Source: Euptelea pleiosperma
Lineage: Eukaryota > Streptophyta > Magnoliopsida > Ranunculales > Eupteleaceae
DNA: 64,000 bases
Assembly (NCBI GenBank): GCA_035048495.1
Contig: CM068552.1
Location: 21,082,154-21,146,153 of the forward strand
Direction of reading: 5' to 3'
Part shown: in pieces, positions 1 to 11,070 of the stretch
Numbering within the stretch: the stretch's first letter is position 1
Layout: each line of letters starts with the position of its first letter
Notes under the pieces: model-generated
What the model saw: only the letters and a program-made list of their open reading frames with translations
Database searches by the model: none
What the model was told of the DNA's origin: nothing
Made by a program: the position numbers and the translations under genes

Positions 1-540
1 GATTCTATCATAGTGCGGGACTCATCAGTAAGTCCTTTGTAGAAAATGTGAACAGACTGCCTTTGTCGACACTGTGATGCGGACACTTGGTCAGATAATC
101 CTGGAATCCCAGGCTTCATAAAATTTCTCATTGGACTTTTGTCGGAAGTCCTGTATGAGTTGTTTCATTTGATTAGTGCGAGTCATTGGGTAGAATTTGG
201 ACATAAATTTTCCTACAAGTTCTTTCCAACTTGTGATAGAATCTGTAGGAAGAGGGTAAAGCCAGTCCGAGGCTCTATCCTTTAGAGAGAAAGGAAAAAC
301 TCTTAGTCTAACATTGTCATCATCAAGAGTCTGATTTCTAAAGAGCAGGATGACATGTTGAAATTCCCTGATATGGGAGTAGGGGTCTTTTCTGGGGAGA
401 CCTCTAAAAGTTGGCAGCATTTGAATAGTTTGCGGCCTGATCTCAAACTACACCGCCGCAGTAGGTGGAAGAACAATGCATGATGGCAGGTTGGCCGAGA
501 TCGATGCATACGTTTCGATGAGGGGACGTTCGTCTGCCAT
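1..540 (-). pseudogene. retrotransposon gag remnant (Athila-like)
   Basis: Gag forms the particle that packages element RNA. The likely start is the ATG at 538-540 (begins MADERPL). The recognisable core, around 130-330, reads as LRVFPFSLKDRASDWLYPLP and then a KFYPMTRTNQMKQLI stretch, typical of the plant retrotransposon gag domain. The frame is broken by TAG at 448-450 and by another stop at 91-93. Beyond that the signal continues in a different frame (FYKGLTDESRTM, about 10-50), so there is also a frameshift. The C-terminal zinc-knuckle part lies outside the window. A second, diverged copy of the same domain is at 10193-10362. Confidence 0.85.
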
Positions 541-2068
541 GGCGATGAAGGTATTTTCTCTGGAAGAGGGGGAAGGAAATGGGGAGGGTGATGAATAGTG
601 GAAGACTCCACTATAAGAGAATGATTCTCAGATCGAATCAATCTGCGATTGGATCTAGTCCAAGCGGTCATATGCTGAAAGAGCAAGCCTCTAGAGTCGG
701 CAAGAGGTGTATGAAACCGAATGAGCCTAGATGATGCACACAGAGCAACAGATAATCTTAACCTAAACAATCAGGATAGTATTATGAATTATCTTGTTAG
801 TGTAGGGATAGTATAGATTATGACAGTAGGCGGACCACTGGTCTATCTTCAAATACCCGCCAGACTAACTTTTCACTCTGTAGGTTCTTACCAGGATACA
901 CTCTTCAAAGCAAATCCGCTAGTACTAACTCAAGTTGACTGCAAGATAATCCAAAGCCTAGAAAGACGTGCGGCACATCGGCTGACTTAAGTACGCCCCA
1001 GACTAACTGGATTTGTTCAGCGTGAAGATGAGTTTTCCCAGAAGAGGAGCTAGGGTTGGTTCGTGTTCCTAATCCGACACTAGCTAATCCGACAGACAAT
1101 CAAGGAGGCCACTTACGAGCTTGGTATACTTGAGTAGTAGAGACCTATGGGTGTGTTAGATAATAGGGACCCACACTCATGGACTTAATCGACTTGATCT
1201 TTTGAAAGGGTTGCTTTATGTGGAGTTTTCCTCCAACACCGATCTAATTGGGCTCTACTTCTTGATTGATTTTAATTCTTGGTTGTGGTTGCACAAAAGC
1301 TAGAATGACGAGGTGAGTGATGAAATCCCACCAGTTTCAAGTTAGAGCTGGGTTTGCTCTTTATGTATTTTATTATGGCCAAATCAAGCAATTCCGATAA
1401 GTTTTTGTAGAAGCAAATAAACAATCGGCACAGTGTTTGCACAATGTTCACGATCGCACTCAAGGCGAGGTGTAGAAACTTACATGCCCGTTGGCCACGC
1501 ACGGGGTCTCCTCCGTGAGATAGGAAGGGCTATCCAAATGGGCTTGGGCCCGACTCCACCTCTTTGAGCTTTCGCTCCCTACTCACTTGGTAAACGCAAT
1601 CCGCAATCACGTTAGTCCACAATGGTCTATAGTATGGAATTGGAAGGTATACCACCTTTGGGGTTTCAAGAAACACGCAATGATTTAGGGCAGGTATTGT
1701 GAATTAGTTCCAATTAGGATTTGAAATTCAACTTTAGCTAGTCCCGAATTAGGATTTGGAAATATCTACTTTTGAATTACCTGGAGTTGGAAATCTTCCA
1801 AATTGAATCAAATAACCAATGGTGATCTAACTAGAAATAGCAGAATTGAAATCTGACCCTACTATTTTTGATATTTTTAATTAGTTAATTATCTAACAGT
1901 TATTCTAAAAGGAGAGAAAATGAATTCCTAAATTATTACAACTTTGCACTCGGCCGTCCGAGACATTAAAATAATAAGTGGAAAATGTGAAAAATAAGGT
2001 GAAAGTTTCCGATGTGGATCGGATCTTTAAGATTCAGCAGCTTTCCGAATTCATGTTCATCTTTTGCA
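541..2068 (-). other. untranslated leader of the Athila-like element
   Basis: About 1.5 kb between the primer site and the gag ATG. It has no convincing open reading frame and no similarity that I recognise. Long leaders are usual in Athila-type elements. Small ORFs here (for example near 905-1099 and 1272-1502) have no protein-family features and I treat them as chance. Confidence 0.55.
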
Positions 2069-2086
2069 ATCCCAGCAACGACACCA
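2069..2086 (-). other. primer binding site, tRNA-Asp type
   Basis: On the minus strand the 18 bases read TGGTGTCGTTGCTGGGAT, two bases inside the LTR end. The 3' end of plant tRNA-Asp(GTC) predicts TGGCGCCGTTGCCGGGGA, so most positions match. This tRNA primes reverse transcription in Athila-type elements. The site fixes both the element orientation and the LTR boundary at 2089. Confidence 0.8.
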
Positions 2087-2174
2087 TTTGAAATTAGGGT
2101 TTTTTCCGTGTCGTTAGATCAGAAACCCTTTATTTCAACAATATTTGTAATTTCTCCGAATTGGTTCACTTAAT

Positions 2175-2606
2175 CTGCAAATAAGCATACTTGCACAGTG
2201 GCTCGTGTCGGATATCGTCCGCGCTCAGGATTAGTTAGCACAATAAGAAACAAGAATAATCAGAAAATACTCGGAATAAATGGAAGGATGAGAATGGTGG
2301 ATGTTGATTTAAAATATGCTTGAGATTGTTGTTAAAACTATTATAATGAAAAAAACATAAGAGAAACGAGAATGAAAAACACAATAAATGAAAACAACTT
2401 AAACTTAAATTTAAAACTTGTTTACTAAACTAAAAACAAATGCCTACAATGCTTGTCCAAATGCTTTACAACGGAAATAACATTAAACCAAATTAATCTA
2501 GAAAGCCATTAAAATATTACCCTATAAAGCATATAAAAGTAGAGGGGTAAAGAAGAGAGAGAAAGAATGTAAGAAGTTTAGAGAGATGAATTAGAGAGAA
2601 GCTTAC
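2175..2606 (-). other. possible intron inside family X LTR
   Basis: Reading the minus strand, AATG is followed by GTAAGC (donor at 2606), and 432 bases later a T-rich TTATTTGCAG gives an acceptor at 2175, about 85 bp before the LTR end. The same donor and acceptor recur in the other family X copies. Splicing is inferred, not shown. Confidence 0.4.
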
Positions 2607-3038
2607 CATTGAAGAGGTAGATGGTGCAACTTCGATTGGATCGACCTCAATAGGATTGATGATGTAGCCTTCGATTGTGGCGGATGGAATGGGCAGCAGG
2701 GAGACGTTGCTGTTTGACACTTTGCACCTCGAGGTAGAGGCGTTAATGGTGAGCTCGCCAGAGTTGCTCGTCGGAGAAGAAGGGTGAAGAAGAAGAGAAA
2801 GAAAGAAGAAAAAGAGGAAGAGAAGGGGGAGGGAACCAACCCAAGAAGGAGAGATCGTAGATCTCTTATAGACTTTTTTTTTCTTTTTGCTTATTGTAAA
2901 AATGATGACCGTTGGATCTAGAGAGATCCAACGGTTGGGAATGGGTTAGTTAGATGAGAAAGAGAGTGACTAGGATAGAGAGATATGGGGGAGAGAAGAA
3001 TCGGTCAAGTGAGACCAATTCTCTCTTGTTGATGCAAA

Positions 3039-3108
3039 TGGGCATGGGCATGGGCATGGGTCATGGGTATGGGCATGGGTCATGGGTATGGGTCATGGGT
3101 CATGGGCC
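3039..3108 (+). repeat. GGGCAT / GGGTCAT minisatellite
   Basis: About ten tandem units alternating GGGCAT, GGGTAT and GGGTCAT within the U3 part of the family X LTR. Other X copies have only scattered TGGGCC or CATGGG words here, so the expansion is specific to this copy. Confidence 0.8.
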
Positions 3109-3170
3109 AAGATAGATAGAGAGAGAAATAAGAGGGAGGTGAGAGAAAAATACAAAAATAAAAGGATTGG

Positions 3171-3225
3171 AGGGTCTTGAACCCTAGTCTTCTTTATTCT
3201 TTCTCGTCCACTCTACCAATTAGTC
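3171..3225 (-). other. tRNA-like box A / box B module in family X LTR
   Basis: On the minus strand a D-arm-like ACTAATTGGTAGAG is followed by a T-arm-like GGGTTCAAGACCC. This is the spacing class of a pol III internal promoter. Equivalent modules lie in the X copies at 12412, 26453, 32646, 60666 and 61728. No complete acceptor stem or sound anticodon stem can be folded, so it is not a functional tRNA gene. It may be a captured SINE head. Confidence 0.4.
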
Positions 3226-3684
3226 AAACTTATCCTTTGATGTCAATTGGTATGGCCTTTAACACCTAAGTCCTTCTTTGGTCTCCAGCTATTCTTCTCT
3301 CCCTTAGTCTTTATTCCGGCTCTACTATCCTCTTACTTTGCCCGTACATGTCTTCTATCTTTTTATCCTAGCCTGCTGGCTCTTTAAGCTTTGATAGGAG
3401 TCTTCTGTGGTTGATAGTGGGCCCGCCAGTCCTTGAAAATCGCCCGATAGGGTCTCCTGCAAGTGAAAAAGCGCGTAATGAGATTCAACTAAAACGACTT
3501 GATACAGGACTATCCGAAATGCGTATATTTCATGCAAATAGTCGATTTTCGTCTAAAGAATCATTCTACGCAATGGAAGAAACTCTTACGTGAAAAAGTC
3601 AATGAAAAGACAAGTTTTACATAAGAGAATGTGACATCGCTATAAGGAGAATGGCTTAAAGTATGGACTTTTTAGCGAATATCA

Positions 3685-4907
3685 CACAACATGTACATGA
3701 TATACGTACGTACAATATTAATGCGCGCAAGGCATAATTAAAAGAGTTTGTAAAAATCAAAGTAATTACAACAATTATCTTTAAAATAATATACGATGCA
3801 TATGGGACTTAAAGCAGTCCATAAAAATGCGTGGGCCTATCGAGTCCATGTGGGCCCACAGGAGTCGGCCCAGAAACCCTGAAAAAATAATTTTTCTCAG
3901 AATTTGTTGAAACTTCACGAGGATGTCCTAACCATTAAAATAGTGTTTCATGAAGAGGAAAGTGTGAAAAATGGTTCTAAAAATTAAAATTGACCAAAAT
4001 ATCCTTTTTATGATTTTTGGGGTTTTACAGTAGGTCCACTTAGAGATTGGCCAAACATCCATACGGTCAGAGTCATCTAAGAATATGCCACGTGGCTCAT
4101 AATGTGTCTTGTAACCAGAGCCTGAGCCATAAAATAAAGGGAAGTATATACAGATGTTGCTAATTAATCATGTTTAAAACTTGGTAACATGGGCAACAAA
4201 GTCTGTCTGCTCACATCATTACAGTTTACACCTTGGGTTCCTTTGGATTGAGTGGTTGTTGGCATGTTTTCTCATAATAAAACTGGTTAGAATGAAATAA
4301 CCACTATAACAAATTATACTATTATGGCATTAAGTTTATTGCATTCATAGAAAAATGCCATAAATGTCTAATTTATTGTGTTCTCTTATATATTGAATGC
4401 TATTCATACCCGATTGTAAGACAAAATAGCACGAAGTTGAGGTTAAAAATATTTGATTTACGGCATTCATTTGTGAGTAAGTTTATGTGTCTTTAACGCA
4501 CCAATACACCGCCAATAAGTTTATTTGTCTTTATAGCTTATCTTTATCCACTCTTCACATTTTATGATGGTGCTATCCTAAAATCAAGTACGACTTTCAT
4601 GGGTTGTATTGAGGCTTAGGTCAGGTTTAGAAAAATACGAAAATATAGGGATTCAAAGTTCTGAGAAGATATCTCATTATTCTTGTATTTTCTCCCGAAG
4701 GTGTAACACCGTTTTCTTTTCTTTTCTTTCTCTTGTATTTTTCTCTTTTTTGATATTTTTGGGACAGCTCAATCTTTCAATTTTATTTTTCATTATTTCT
4801 TTCTCTTCTATCCATATTCTTTTTAGCTCAAAATATCTTTTTTTTTTCTTTCTTTTCACTGTATATCCATATCAATTATTATTTTATCCTTCTCAGAAGT
4901 AAAGTTG
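3685..4907. other. inter-element DNA with a hairpin-MITE module
   Basis: AT-rich non-coding DNA between two family X LTRs that point away from each other. Around 4030-4130 it holds one copy of the module GGCCAAACATCCATACGGTC ... GCCACGTGGC that also occurs in the MITEs at 33-34 kb and 39-40 kb, here without recognisable ends. A pyrimidine-rich stretch at about 4680-4870 gives spurious ORFs on both strands. I see no gene. Confidence 0.5.
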
Positions 4908-7688
4908 TGATATTCGCTTAAAAGTACGTATTTTCCACTGTTATCTTCTAAGCGTTATCACACTCTCCTACGTTAAAATACTCTATTTATCTACTTTTCT
5001 ACGTAAGAGTCTCTTTTATTGCGTAGAACACACTTTTTTGGACGAAATGATATATTTGCATGCATTAAACGTATTTCTGGGAAGTCTAGATATGAAGACG
5101 TTATGATCAAGTCTCATTACGTGCTCTTCTCTTGTAGGAAACTCGATCGGACTATTCTTGAGACTTGCGGGCCCACGATCAACCACAGAAGTCTAATATC
5201 AAAGCTTAAAGAGCCAACATGCTATGACTAGAAGATACAGGCCAAGTACGGGTCAAGTCATAGGATCACAGAACCGGTCCAAAGAACCAAGAGAGATGGA
5301 GAGCCGATGACCAAGAGATGGACCAAAGCAGTCGAAGCCACATGAAATGAGAAGAAAATGATAATCTGCTCTGCTAGCGAAGCCCGAGAAGAGAACATAT
5401 TGAAAACTAGGGTTCCAGACCCTCCGCTAGCAATTATCTCTATAGTCTGTAGAGTTTTTTCTCTCATCTCTCCTATTTCTCTCTCGTCTCTCTTCATCTC
5501 CCTATACATCATCACCTGATCCTCAGATCTACTAACCTAACCTCAGAACTCTTGCCCGTTGGCTCTGTCTCATCTCCCTTAGCTTTCTGACCGTTGGATC
5601 TTCAATCGGACCGTTGGATCTCTCTAGATCCGTCGATCTACCAATCTGGGTCCCAATCAAGTCACCATCCATCCAATCGTCATCAAATTGTCTGTCACAT
5701 CATCTTGTGAGACGATGGACATCATCAATCCATGTGGGCCAGTAGCTGGGCCCATCATCATCAACCCGTGGCCGACCATTTAGTGGACCTCGCGATTTTC
5801 AAATGCTTTAGATTAATTATTTTTAAATAAAAAAGGGGGATCCACTAAATGGGGAAATTCCCCAAAGAAAAAAAGGTTTTCCTTAAAATAAAAAATAAAA
5901 AAAATATATATATATTTTTTATTTCAAAAATTCCCATTTTCCATTAAATGAAAGTGGGAGCTTTTAAAAGAAAAAGAGATGGGTTCTTTTGAACCCTAAT
6001 CCCTCTCCCATCTTCTCATTTCTTTCCCCCAAGACCTCTTGCCCCTTTTCCCCCTCTCTTTAGGCCATTTTTCCTCCACTTCTCCTCCACCTTCTTCATC
6101 TTCTTCACCAAGTTATTTCTGGAGTTGCAGGCTGCAACTCCGGCCGATCAAGAGCTCCACCACCACTGCTTCTTGCTGTTTTGAGCGGCTTCTCCACCAT
6201 CTCCTTGCTGCCATCCTTCCTTGCTGCCGCCCCTCTCTACATGCTCTACCACCTCCACCACGACCTGCAACTCTTGAGTTGCTAGTCTGCCTGCAACCTC
6301 CACTAGCACCGCCCAGCCTCCTCCTCTTCTCTTTGTGTTGCTGGTTCCCATCACCTTGCTTCCTCCAAACGAGCGTGCAGATCAGATCTGCAACTCCCCT
6401 TCACAGCCTCCATCAACGTTCTCTAACAGGGCAGCAATGATCAACACCGTTTGGTCTCCCTTTACTTGGCCGGACCTGCAACTCCGGTAGGCCCAACCAT
6501 TACCACCGTCCCTCTAAATACTTTCACCGTTGCTGGATCGACCACAAGCAGTTATCCCCTTCTCCTCCTATCCTCTTCATTAGCAGCCTAGCTCCCTCTA
6601 CGTTTTTCCTCCAAAACTCCTCCCTCTCCAGTCGTTCTATCCCAAGCAAAAAAGGGAAAACAAAAATAAAAAGAAAAAGAGAGACAAAACCAGAAAAAAA
6701 AAAGAGAGAAGAAGAGAAAAGGAGAGAAGATGGAGACGTGGGCTTCTCTTACCTCCACCCAACCACCCAGGTGCAGCACCACGTCCAACAACGACTCCAT
6801 CTCTTTGGCTGCACTCCACACCGTCACCACTTCATCCTGCCACACCTCCTCCAGTTGCTCAAGTAGCAACTAACACTCATCAACACCACCTCCATCTACC
6901 CCCTTGCTGGTGCATTCCTTGGTTGCACCACCGCTACCTTCTCCCTTGCTGCCCTGCCTGCAAGTTGCAGCCCCTTCCACGATGGGCTAAACCATCCTCA
7001 AGTGCACTTGCTGCACCGCCTATCTCTAACACCTGTTACACCACCACCTTGGCAGCAACCACGTGTCCTCCAACGGTAAGCTTTTCTTAATTCTCCATCT
7101 CTTTCTGTTTCTTCTCTCTCTAGAAATACTCTCTCTCTACTATCTTTTCTATTTCTCTCTCTAGAATAGTTCTCTTTTTCTCTCTCTAGGTCATTTTAGG
7201 CTTTTTCTTATTTTCTCTCTCTAGACTAGCTTTCTCTCTCTAAATCTTCACTAGGGTTTCATTTATTTTCCTTTATTTTATTTTTTGGCTCATGTTAACT
7301 CGATTTTGATTCAATGTAATAGATGGTTGTTTATGTGTTAATGAAGAATTTTTCTTGATATTTAAGGTTTAATTTATTTCGCATTTCTTTATTTTAATAA
7401 GTGGGTAATGATATCTCTATCAAGAACATGTTTTAAAAATCTACTTTAAATCACATCTCACCCCACCATCATTCACATTGATTTCTATGGAAAAATCCAT
7501 CATTTCATGTTCTTATTTGCGCTAATCCCTAACTCCGAGTGCGGATCAACATCCGACACGAGCCACTGTGCAAAATTGCTTATTTTACAGGTTAAATGTC
7601 TCGGATAAATTAGAAATGTGTTGGGATTAGGGTTTCCGTAACCAACGACGCGAAAAACCCCTACTTTTAGGTTGCGAGTCATACTTCA
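4908..7688 (+). repeat. family X LTR, probable solo LTR
   Basis: Starts TGATATTCGC at 4908 and carries the family X order: conserved start, long variable U3, possible intron (7076-7590), then the terminal CCGTAACCAACGACGCG block. The end is taken at ...ACTTCA (7688), about 20 bp later than in other copies. AGTTG lies just before the start (4903-4907) and again at 7690-7694, an imperfect candidate target duplication offset by one base. No primer site or gag follows, which suggests a solo LTR. A 133-codon ORF (6039-6440) is proline/serine-rich low-complexity sequence inside the LTR and is not called as a gene. Confidence 0.7.
7076..7590 (+). other. possible intron inside family X LTR
   Basis: Donor CAACG|GTAAGC and acceptor TTATTTTACAG enclose 515 bp rich in TCTCTCT. 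It lies at the same relative place as the donor/acceptor pairs of the other X LTRs. It would be removed from a transcript that begins upstream in the LTR. Inferred from sequence only. Confidence 0.4.
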
Positions 7689-8439
7689 TAGTTGGACTGT
7701 GTTTTTGGTTAAAGGGCTAACAAGGAAAGGTTTTTATAGAAGGTTCAAAAGGTTTCTAGTGAAGGATAATTCAGGTGAGTTAAAAGGCTGAAAGGTTCAG
7801 TAAAATGGCCTAAATCATTTTTTAGGGTTTGCACTCTAATGTTTACTATTTTAAATGGATAGAGAAAATGTTCTTTCATAGTAATCCAATTTTGATGTTG
7901 TTTCAAGTTCCCTGATAAAGAAAAAAGGATGACTCAGATGTTGATTGTGTACAATTTGTGCCGAATCTGAGTTTTCTAAGTGTCCAGAGTCAATTATAAT
8001 ACTACTTGACTTGAATGAAACTCAGAGCTAACATGTAACACTTTAAGAGATGACATCCTTTTTAATTAAAAAGACGCAATGGTAAATTTTCAACTAATCA
8101 TAGACAGGGTATTTGAAAATAACTTTGGAAGTTCTATAAAAATTTTGAAAACATAGGAAACCAACCAATAACACAATCTGAGTTTTTTTTAAATAAAGCA
8201 AAACATAAGTTTTGGTAAACACCCACCCCCAACTAAAATATAGCCCCATCCTCGGTGCTCGTGACCGGGACATAAAATGATGAAAGACCGATAAAATGTG
8301 ATGCAGAGGTTTAGAAAATGTTATACCAATTTGGCATAAATTGAACATGTATTGTTACCCAATGATCCTCAGAATGGATTGTACCTGTATGTCCAGAGAT
8401 ATAGCAATAATGTATGCATGCGACTCATGCAACTCTAGG
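7689..8439. other. unassigned non-coding DNA
   Basis: No ORF with protein-family features on either strand and no LTR ends. It may be the 3' internal (env-position) region of the Athila-like remnant that starts at 8440, since it lies downstream of that element's coding part on the minus strand. Confidence 0.3.
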
Positions 8440-8454
8440 GATAACAGAATTGTC

Positions 8455-8530
8455 CTTTTTGAAAGCACTGAGTTTTATGTCTTCAGCCAGACACAATGGG
8501 GGTGACATCAAGTACCCCCAACCAGGTTGA
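8455..8530 (-). other. Athila-type post-pol junction motif
   Basis: On the minus strand the text TGTCTGGCTGAAGACATAAA continues to a GTGCTTTC block. Athila-type gypsy elements carry a conserved GTCTGGCTGATGACGTTAAA-like sequence plus GCGCTTC just after their gag-pol ORF. This is recognised from general knowledge of the family. It supports the lineage call and shows that the pol domains were lost between 8640 and this motif. Confidence 0.5.
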
Positions 8531-8639
8531 AGCACATGGGGACTGAGTGAATCATCAGTCTTCCCTGCTCCTCAGGTGGAGCTGAAATAACTAACATATC
8601 CCTATTTTGGTTATAAAATTATAGGTAGGTTCTTTCTTA

Positions 8640-9030
8640 GTGTAAACTAAGAGGTGGTAGTAATTTCTCTGACCATGGTTAGCAGAGCTGCAAACTCATT
8701 GAATTTAGTGGGGATGAATCTTAATGGAGTAGACTCCATCAAAGCAATAAATTCTGGTATGGCTAACTCCGATTTGAAGTAAGCTTGACGGTGTCCGAGA
8801 CACTGATGTACTTTATCCTCAGGAGAGTCCTGAATTAGACTCTCTACAGCACATAATTCATTGACAATTTCGACATCGGTCGGCTATTGAAAAATGTGAA
8901 CCTTTGCTTTGAGGTTGCCAAAGGATATCGACATTTTTCCATCCCTACACCCGATGTGTGCATCCGCGTTGGTGAGGAAAAGTCTACCCAGGATCACTGG
9001 GATCCTATTGTCTAGACACAGCTCAGGAAT
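8640..9030 (-). pseudogene. retroviral-type aspartic protease, C-terminal half
   Basis: The minus-strand translation from about 9030 reads DIPELCLDNRIPVILGR, then LFLTNADAHIGCRDGKMSIS and FGNLKAKVHIF. This corresponds to the PVILGRPFLATA...G.M.L.FGN block of plant gypsy proteases. A TAG follows directly (about 8885), after which the frame continues as EFIALMESTPLRFIPTKFNE. The catalytic Asp loop is not found upstream, so the N-terminal half is deleted or too diverged. The protease would normally cut the Gag-Pol polyprotein; this copy cannot. Confidence 0.7.
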
Positions 9031-9205
9031 GTCTTATTCATGTGCTGATGTAGAATCATCAGAGGTAGGTTCATATGGTGGTGCTTTTAAGGACACCGAA
9101 GATGGAGACACTAGCTTGTCAATATTCTTGCCCGATTTATTGATGGTAACAACTTGTACCTCCTCATGGAAATTCTGGTTCTAGTTTATGGATTGCATAT
9201 TCACC

Positions 9206-9900
9206 TCATAGACTGTGGCCATGGCATTCTCCTTCGAAATAGGGTGACTGGAGTATACGCCTCTCTCTCTCTCTCTCAGATTCTAACTGACCTAAATGTT
9301 GCTCTAGGTGCTCCATGGATTGCTGTTGTTGAATTATGAATTGAGAGAGAAGGTCCTCTAGACCAAGTTTTGGAGCAGACTGTTGAGGTGCAATTAAGAG
9401 AAGCTGAGGCACCAACTCTCTATTAAACTTCATATGGGAAGGGTAATTGTAGGACGGATATGTCGCATGGACTATCTATTGACTCTAGTAATTCTGTGGG
9501 TATTGTTGGTACTATTGAGAAAATTGTCTACCATATTGCGCGTTGGGCTGATTGAACCCGTGAGAATATGAAACCTGTTGCGGTTGCTGTTGTGGAGCAA
9601 ACTATTGTTTCCAGGCAAAGTTATGTGATTCCTAGTGTCCAGATGAAATGTTTGACTGTAAGAAGTCTGCGTCGGATGTTTAAAGGTACTGAAAGTATAG
9701 ACCTCTTCCCGGAATGGAGGGACACATCTTATATTGAAAGGACATGTGTTTGTGGTATGAGTGTTCTTCAAGCAGAGATTGCAGGGCTCGATGGGGTTCT
9801 TATGACCCACATTCATCACAGAGTTGGAATGATAAGCAACCTTCTGGACCTAGACAGCAAGGGTGGAGACCGATTTGGTAAGTTCCTGAAGTAAGAATTT
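9206..9900 (-). pseudogene. gag C-terminal region with zinc-knuckle remnant
   Basis: The minus strand between 9819 and 9472 contains a C-x2-C-x4-H-x4-C pattern (CNLCLKNTHTTNTCP), as in the CCHC zinc knuckle that binds element RNA in Athila-type gag. Further on (9433 to 9206) is a glutamine-rich, partly coiled stretch (QFIIQQQQSMEHLEQHLGQL). Several stops and frameshifts separate the pieces. A (CT)n microsatellite at about 9261-9279 encodes a run of alternating Arg and Glu. Confidence 0.55.
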
Positions 9901-10192
9901 GAGCTCTAGATCTCCATGTGCTTCATATCCCAGTGTGAGATCGGAATGTCGCGATTGCACATAGAATTTGTATTCCAGTATTGGGAATTCTTGCCTAGTT
10001 CTCTTAAGAAAGTGTGAGCCTCAGTGGGAGTTTTGTGCATAAATTTGCCTTAGCACATCAACTCGAGCATCGTCCTAACTCATCAGTGAGTCATTTATAA
10101 AACAAGTGGACTAGACTCCCCTTGTCGAAATTGTGATGGGGACACTTGGTGAGATTCTTGGAACCTGTCCCACACTTCATGGAATCTTTCAT

Positions 10193-10365
10193 TCAACTTT
10201 TGTCGAAATCTTTGATGATTTGCTTCATCTCCTTAGTCATGGACATCGGGTAAAATTTGAATATAAACTTCGGAACTAGTTCGTCCCATGTGGTAGTCAA
10301 ATTCTCGGGCATAAGATAAACCAAGCAGTGGCTTTGTCTTTTAGGGAGAAAGGAAAAACTCTCAA
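10193..10365 (-). pseudogene. gag core remnant, truncated by insertion
   Basis: The minus-strand product includes TTWDELVPKFIFKFYPM and TKEMKQIIKDF, matching the gag core at 130-250 of the first element. Homology upstream stops abruptly at 10365, where a TGTCACGCCCCG LTR-like terminus begins. The N-terminal gag and the leader are missing here. Confidence 0.7.
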
Positions 10366-11065
10366 TGTCACGCCCCGCAATTCGTACACCTGAATCTCTA
10401 TCTGTGCACAAATCCTGAGGTGCAATCAGGGAACATAGTGCCAGCTGATAAAACATGAACCATTTAAATTATTGAATTAAAATTAATACTTTAATTAGCC
10501 ACAAAATCTAAAATAATGCAAATACTAACTGAAAGTAAACACATCCCAAGCCTCACTACATATGTCTCTCAAAATAAATAACTACTCTAAGGATATCTCA
10601 GGTACTAACTAAGTCCAATCATGTGTGCATCACTATTGTCCATGCTGACCTGAAAATAAGAGATCCCACATGGGTGAGTCCAATCGACTCGCAAGTAAAA
10701 GCCACATTAAACCCTCCCAGTGCGCACATCTACATAACATCATATCAATAACAACCCCAATTATTACAAGTACAAGAATATATCTCAATGAGTATATATA
10801 AGATCATAATCAATTGACAAAAGATTACAAGCAACTCAATCATATATAAGCATCATACATTCAATCGCATAATTACCATTAAGGGTACAATTATATTCAT
10901 GTTCTCCCTTAACCCCTTCATATTCATAATGATAGGCACACAGCCTAAATCTAATTACCAATGATAACCAAAATAACTCAACAGATCATACCCAACGAAC
11001 AACATATATCTACGATTAATACATTGTCGATAACCCGATGTAACTGTCAAAAGAATACCTTCAAA
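10366..11065 (+). mobile_element. LTR-like insertion in gag (possible solo LTR)
   Basis: Begins TGTCACGCCCCGCAATTCG, a terminus style common in plant gypsy LTRs, exactly where the gag homology ends. CTCAA directly precedes it (10361-10365) and recurs at 11066-11070, a candidate 5-bp target duplication. The right end is TTCAAA rather than CA, so the boundary is uncertain. No coding sequence inside; AT-rich. Confidence 0.45.
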
Positions 11066-11070
11066 CTCAA

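Larger units (their letters stand above)
1..3684 (-). mobile_element. Athila-like Ty3/gypsy retrotransposon, 5' part, cut by window edge
   Basis: Read on the minus strand, the order is 5' LTR (3684 to 2089), two spacer bases, a tRNA-Asp type primer binding site (2086 to 2069), a leader of about 1.5 kb, then gag from an ATG at 540 running off the left edge. The order, PBS type and gag resemble the Athila/Tat branch of Ty3/gypsy elements. The gag has a stop and a frameshift, so this copy is dead. The pol genes and 3' LTR, if present, lie left of the window. The lineage name is an inference from PBS and gag style. Confidence 0.8.
2089..3684 (-). repeat. family X LTR (5' LTR of the Athila-like element)
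   Basis: On the minus strand it starts TGATATTCGC (3684) and ends TTTCA (2089), 1596 bp, followed by AA and the PBS. At least six other copies or fragments of this LTR family lie in the window, which confirms both ends. It contains a possible intron (2175-2606), a tRNA-like module (about 3171-3225) and a GGGCAT/GGGTCAT minisatellite. It is shorter than the 3065-bp solo LTR at 23892 because the U3 part varies strongly in length between copies. Confidence 0.85.
8440..10365 (-). mobile_element. Athila-like element remnant lacking RT and integrase
   Basis: On the minus strand: gag core (10362 to 10193), gag C-terminal part with a zinc-knuckle-like motif (about 9819 to 9472), a glutamine-rich stretch (9433 to 9206), the C-terminal half of the protease (about 9030 to 8640), then a junction motif (about 8500 to 8460) that in complete Athila-type elements follows the pol stop. 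Reverse transcriptase, RNase H and integrase are absent between protease and junction. This is an internal deletion or a non-autonomous derivative. The upstream end is cut at 10366 by another insertion. Confidence 0.65.

Noticed and set aside
3171..3225. Possible functional tRNA gene
   Set aside because: Only D-arm-like and T-arm-like words; no acceptor stem, no anticodon stem, and it recurs in LTRs. Kept only as a module.
6039..6440. 133-codon ORF
   Set aside because: Pro/Ser/Cys-rich low-complexity reading inside an LTR, with an equally open ORF on the other strand.
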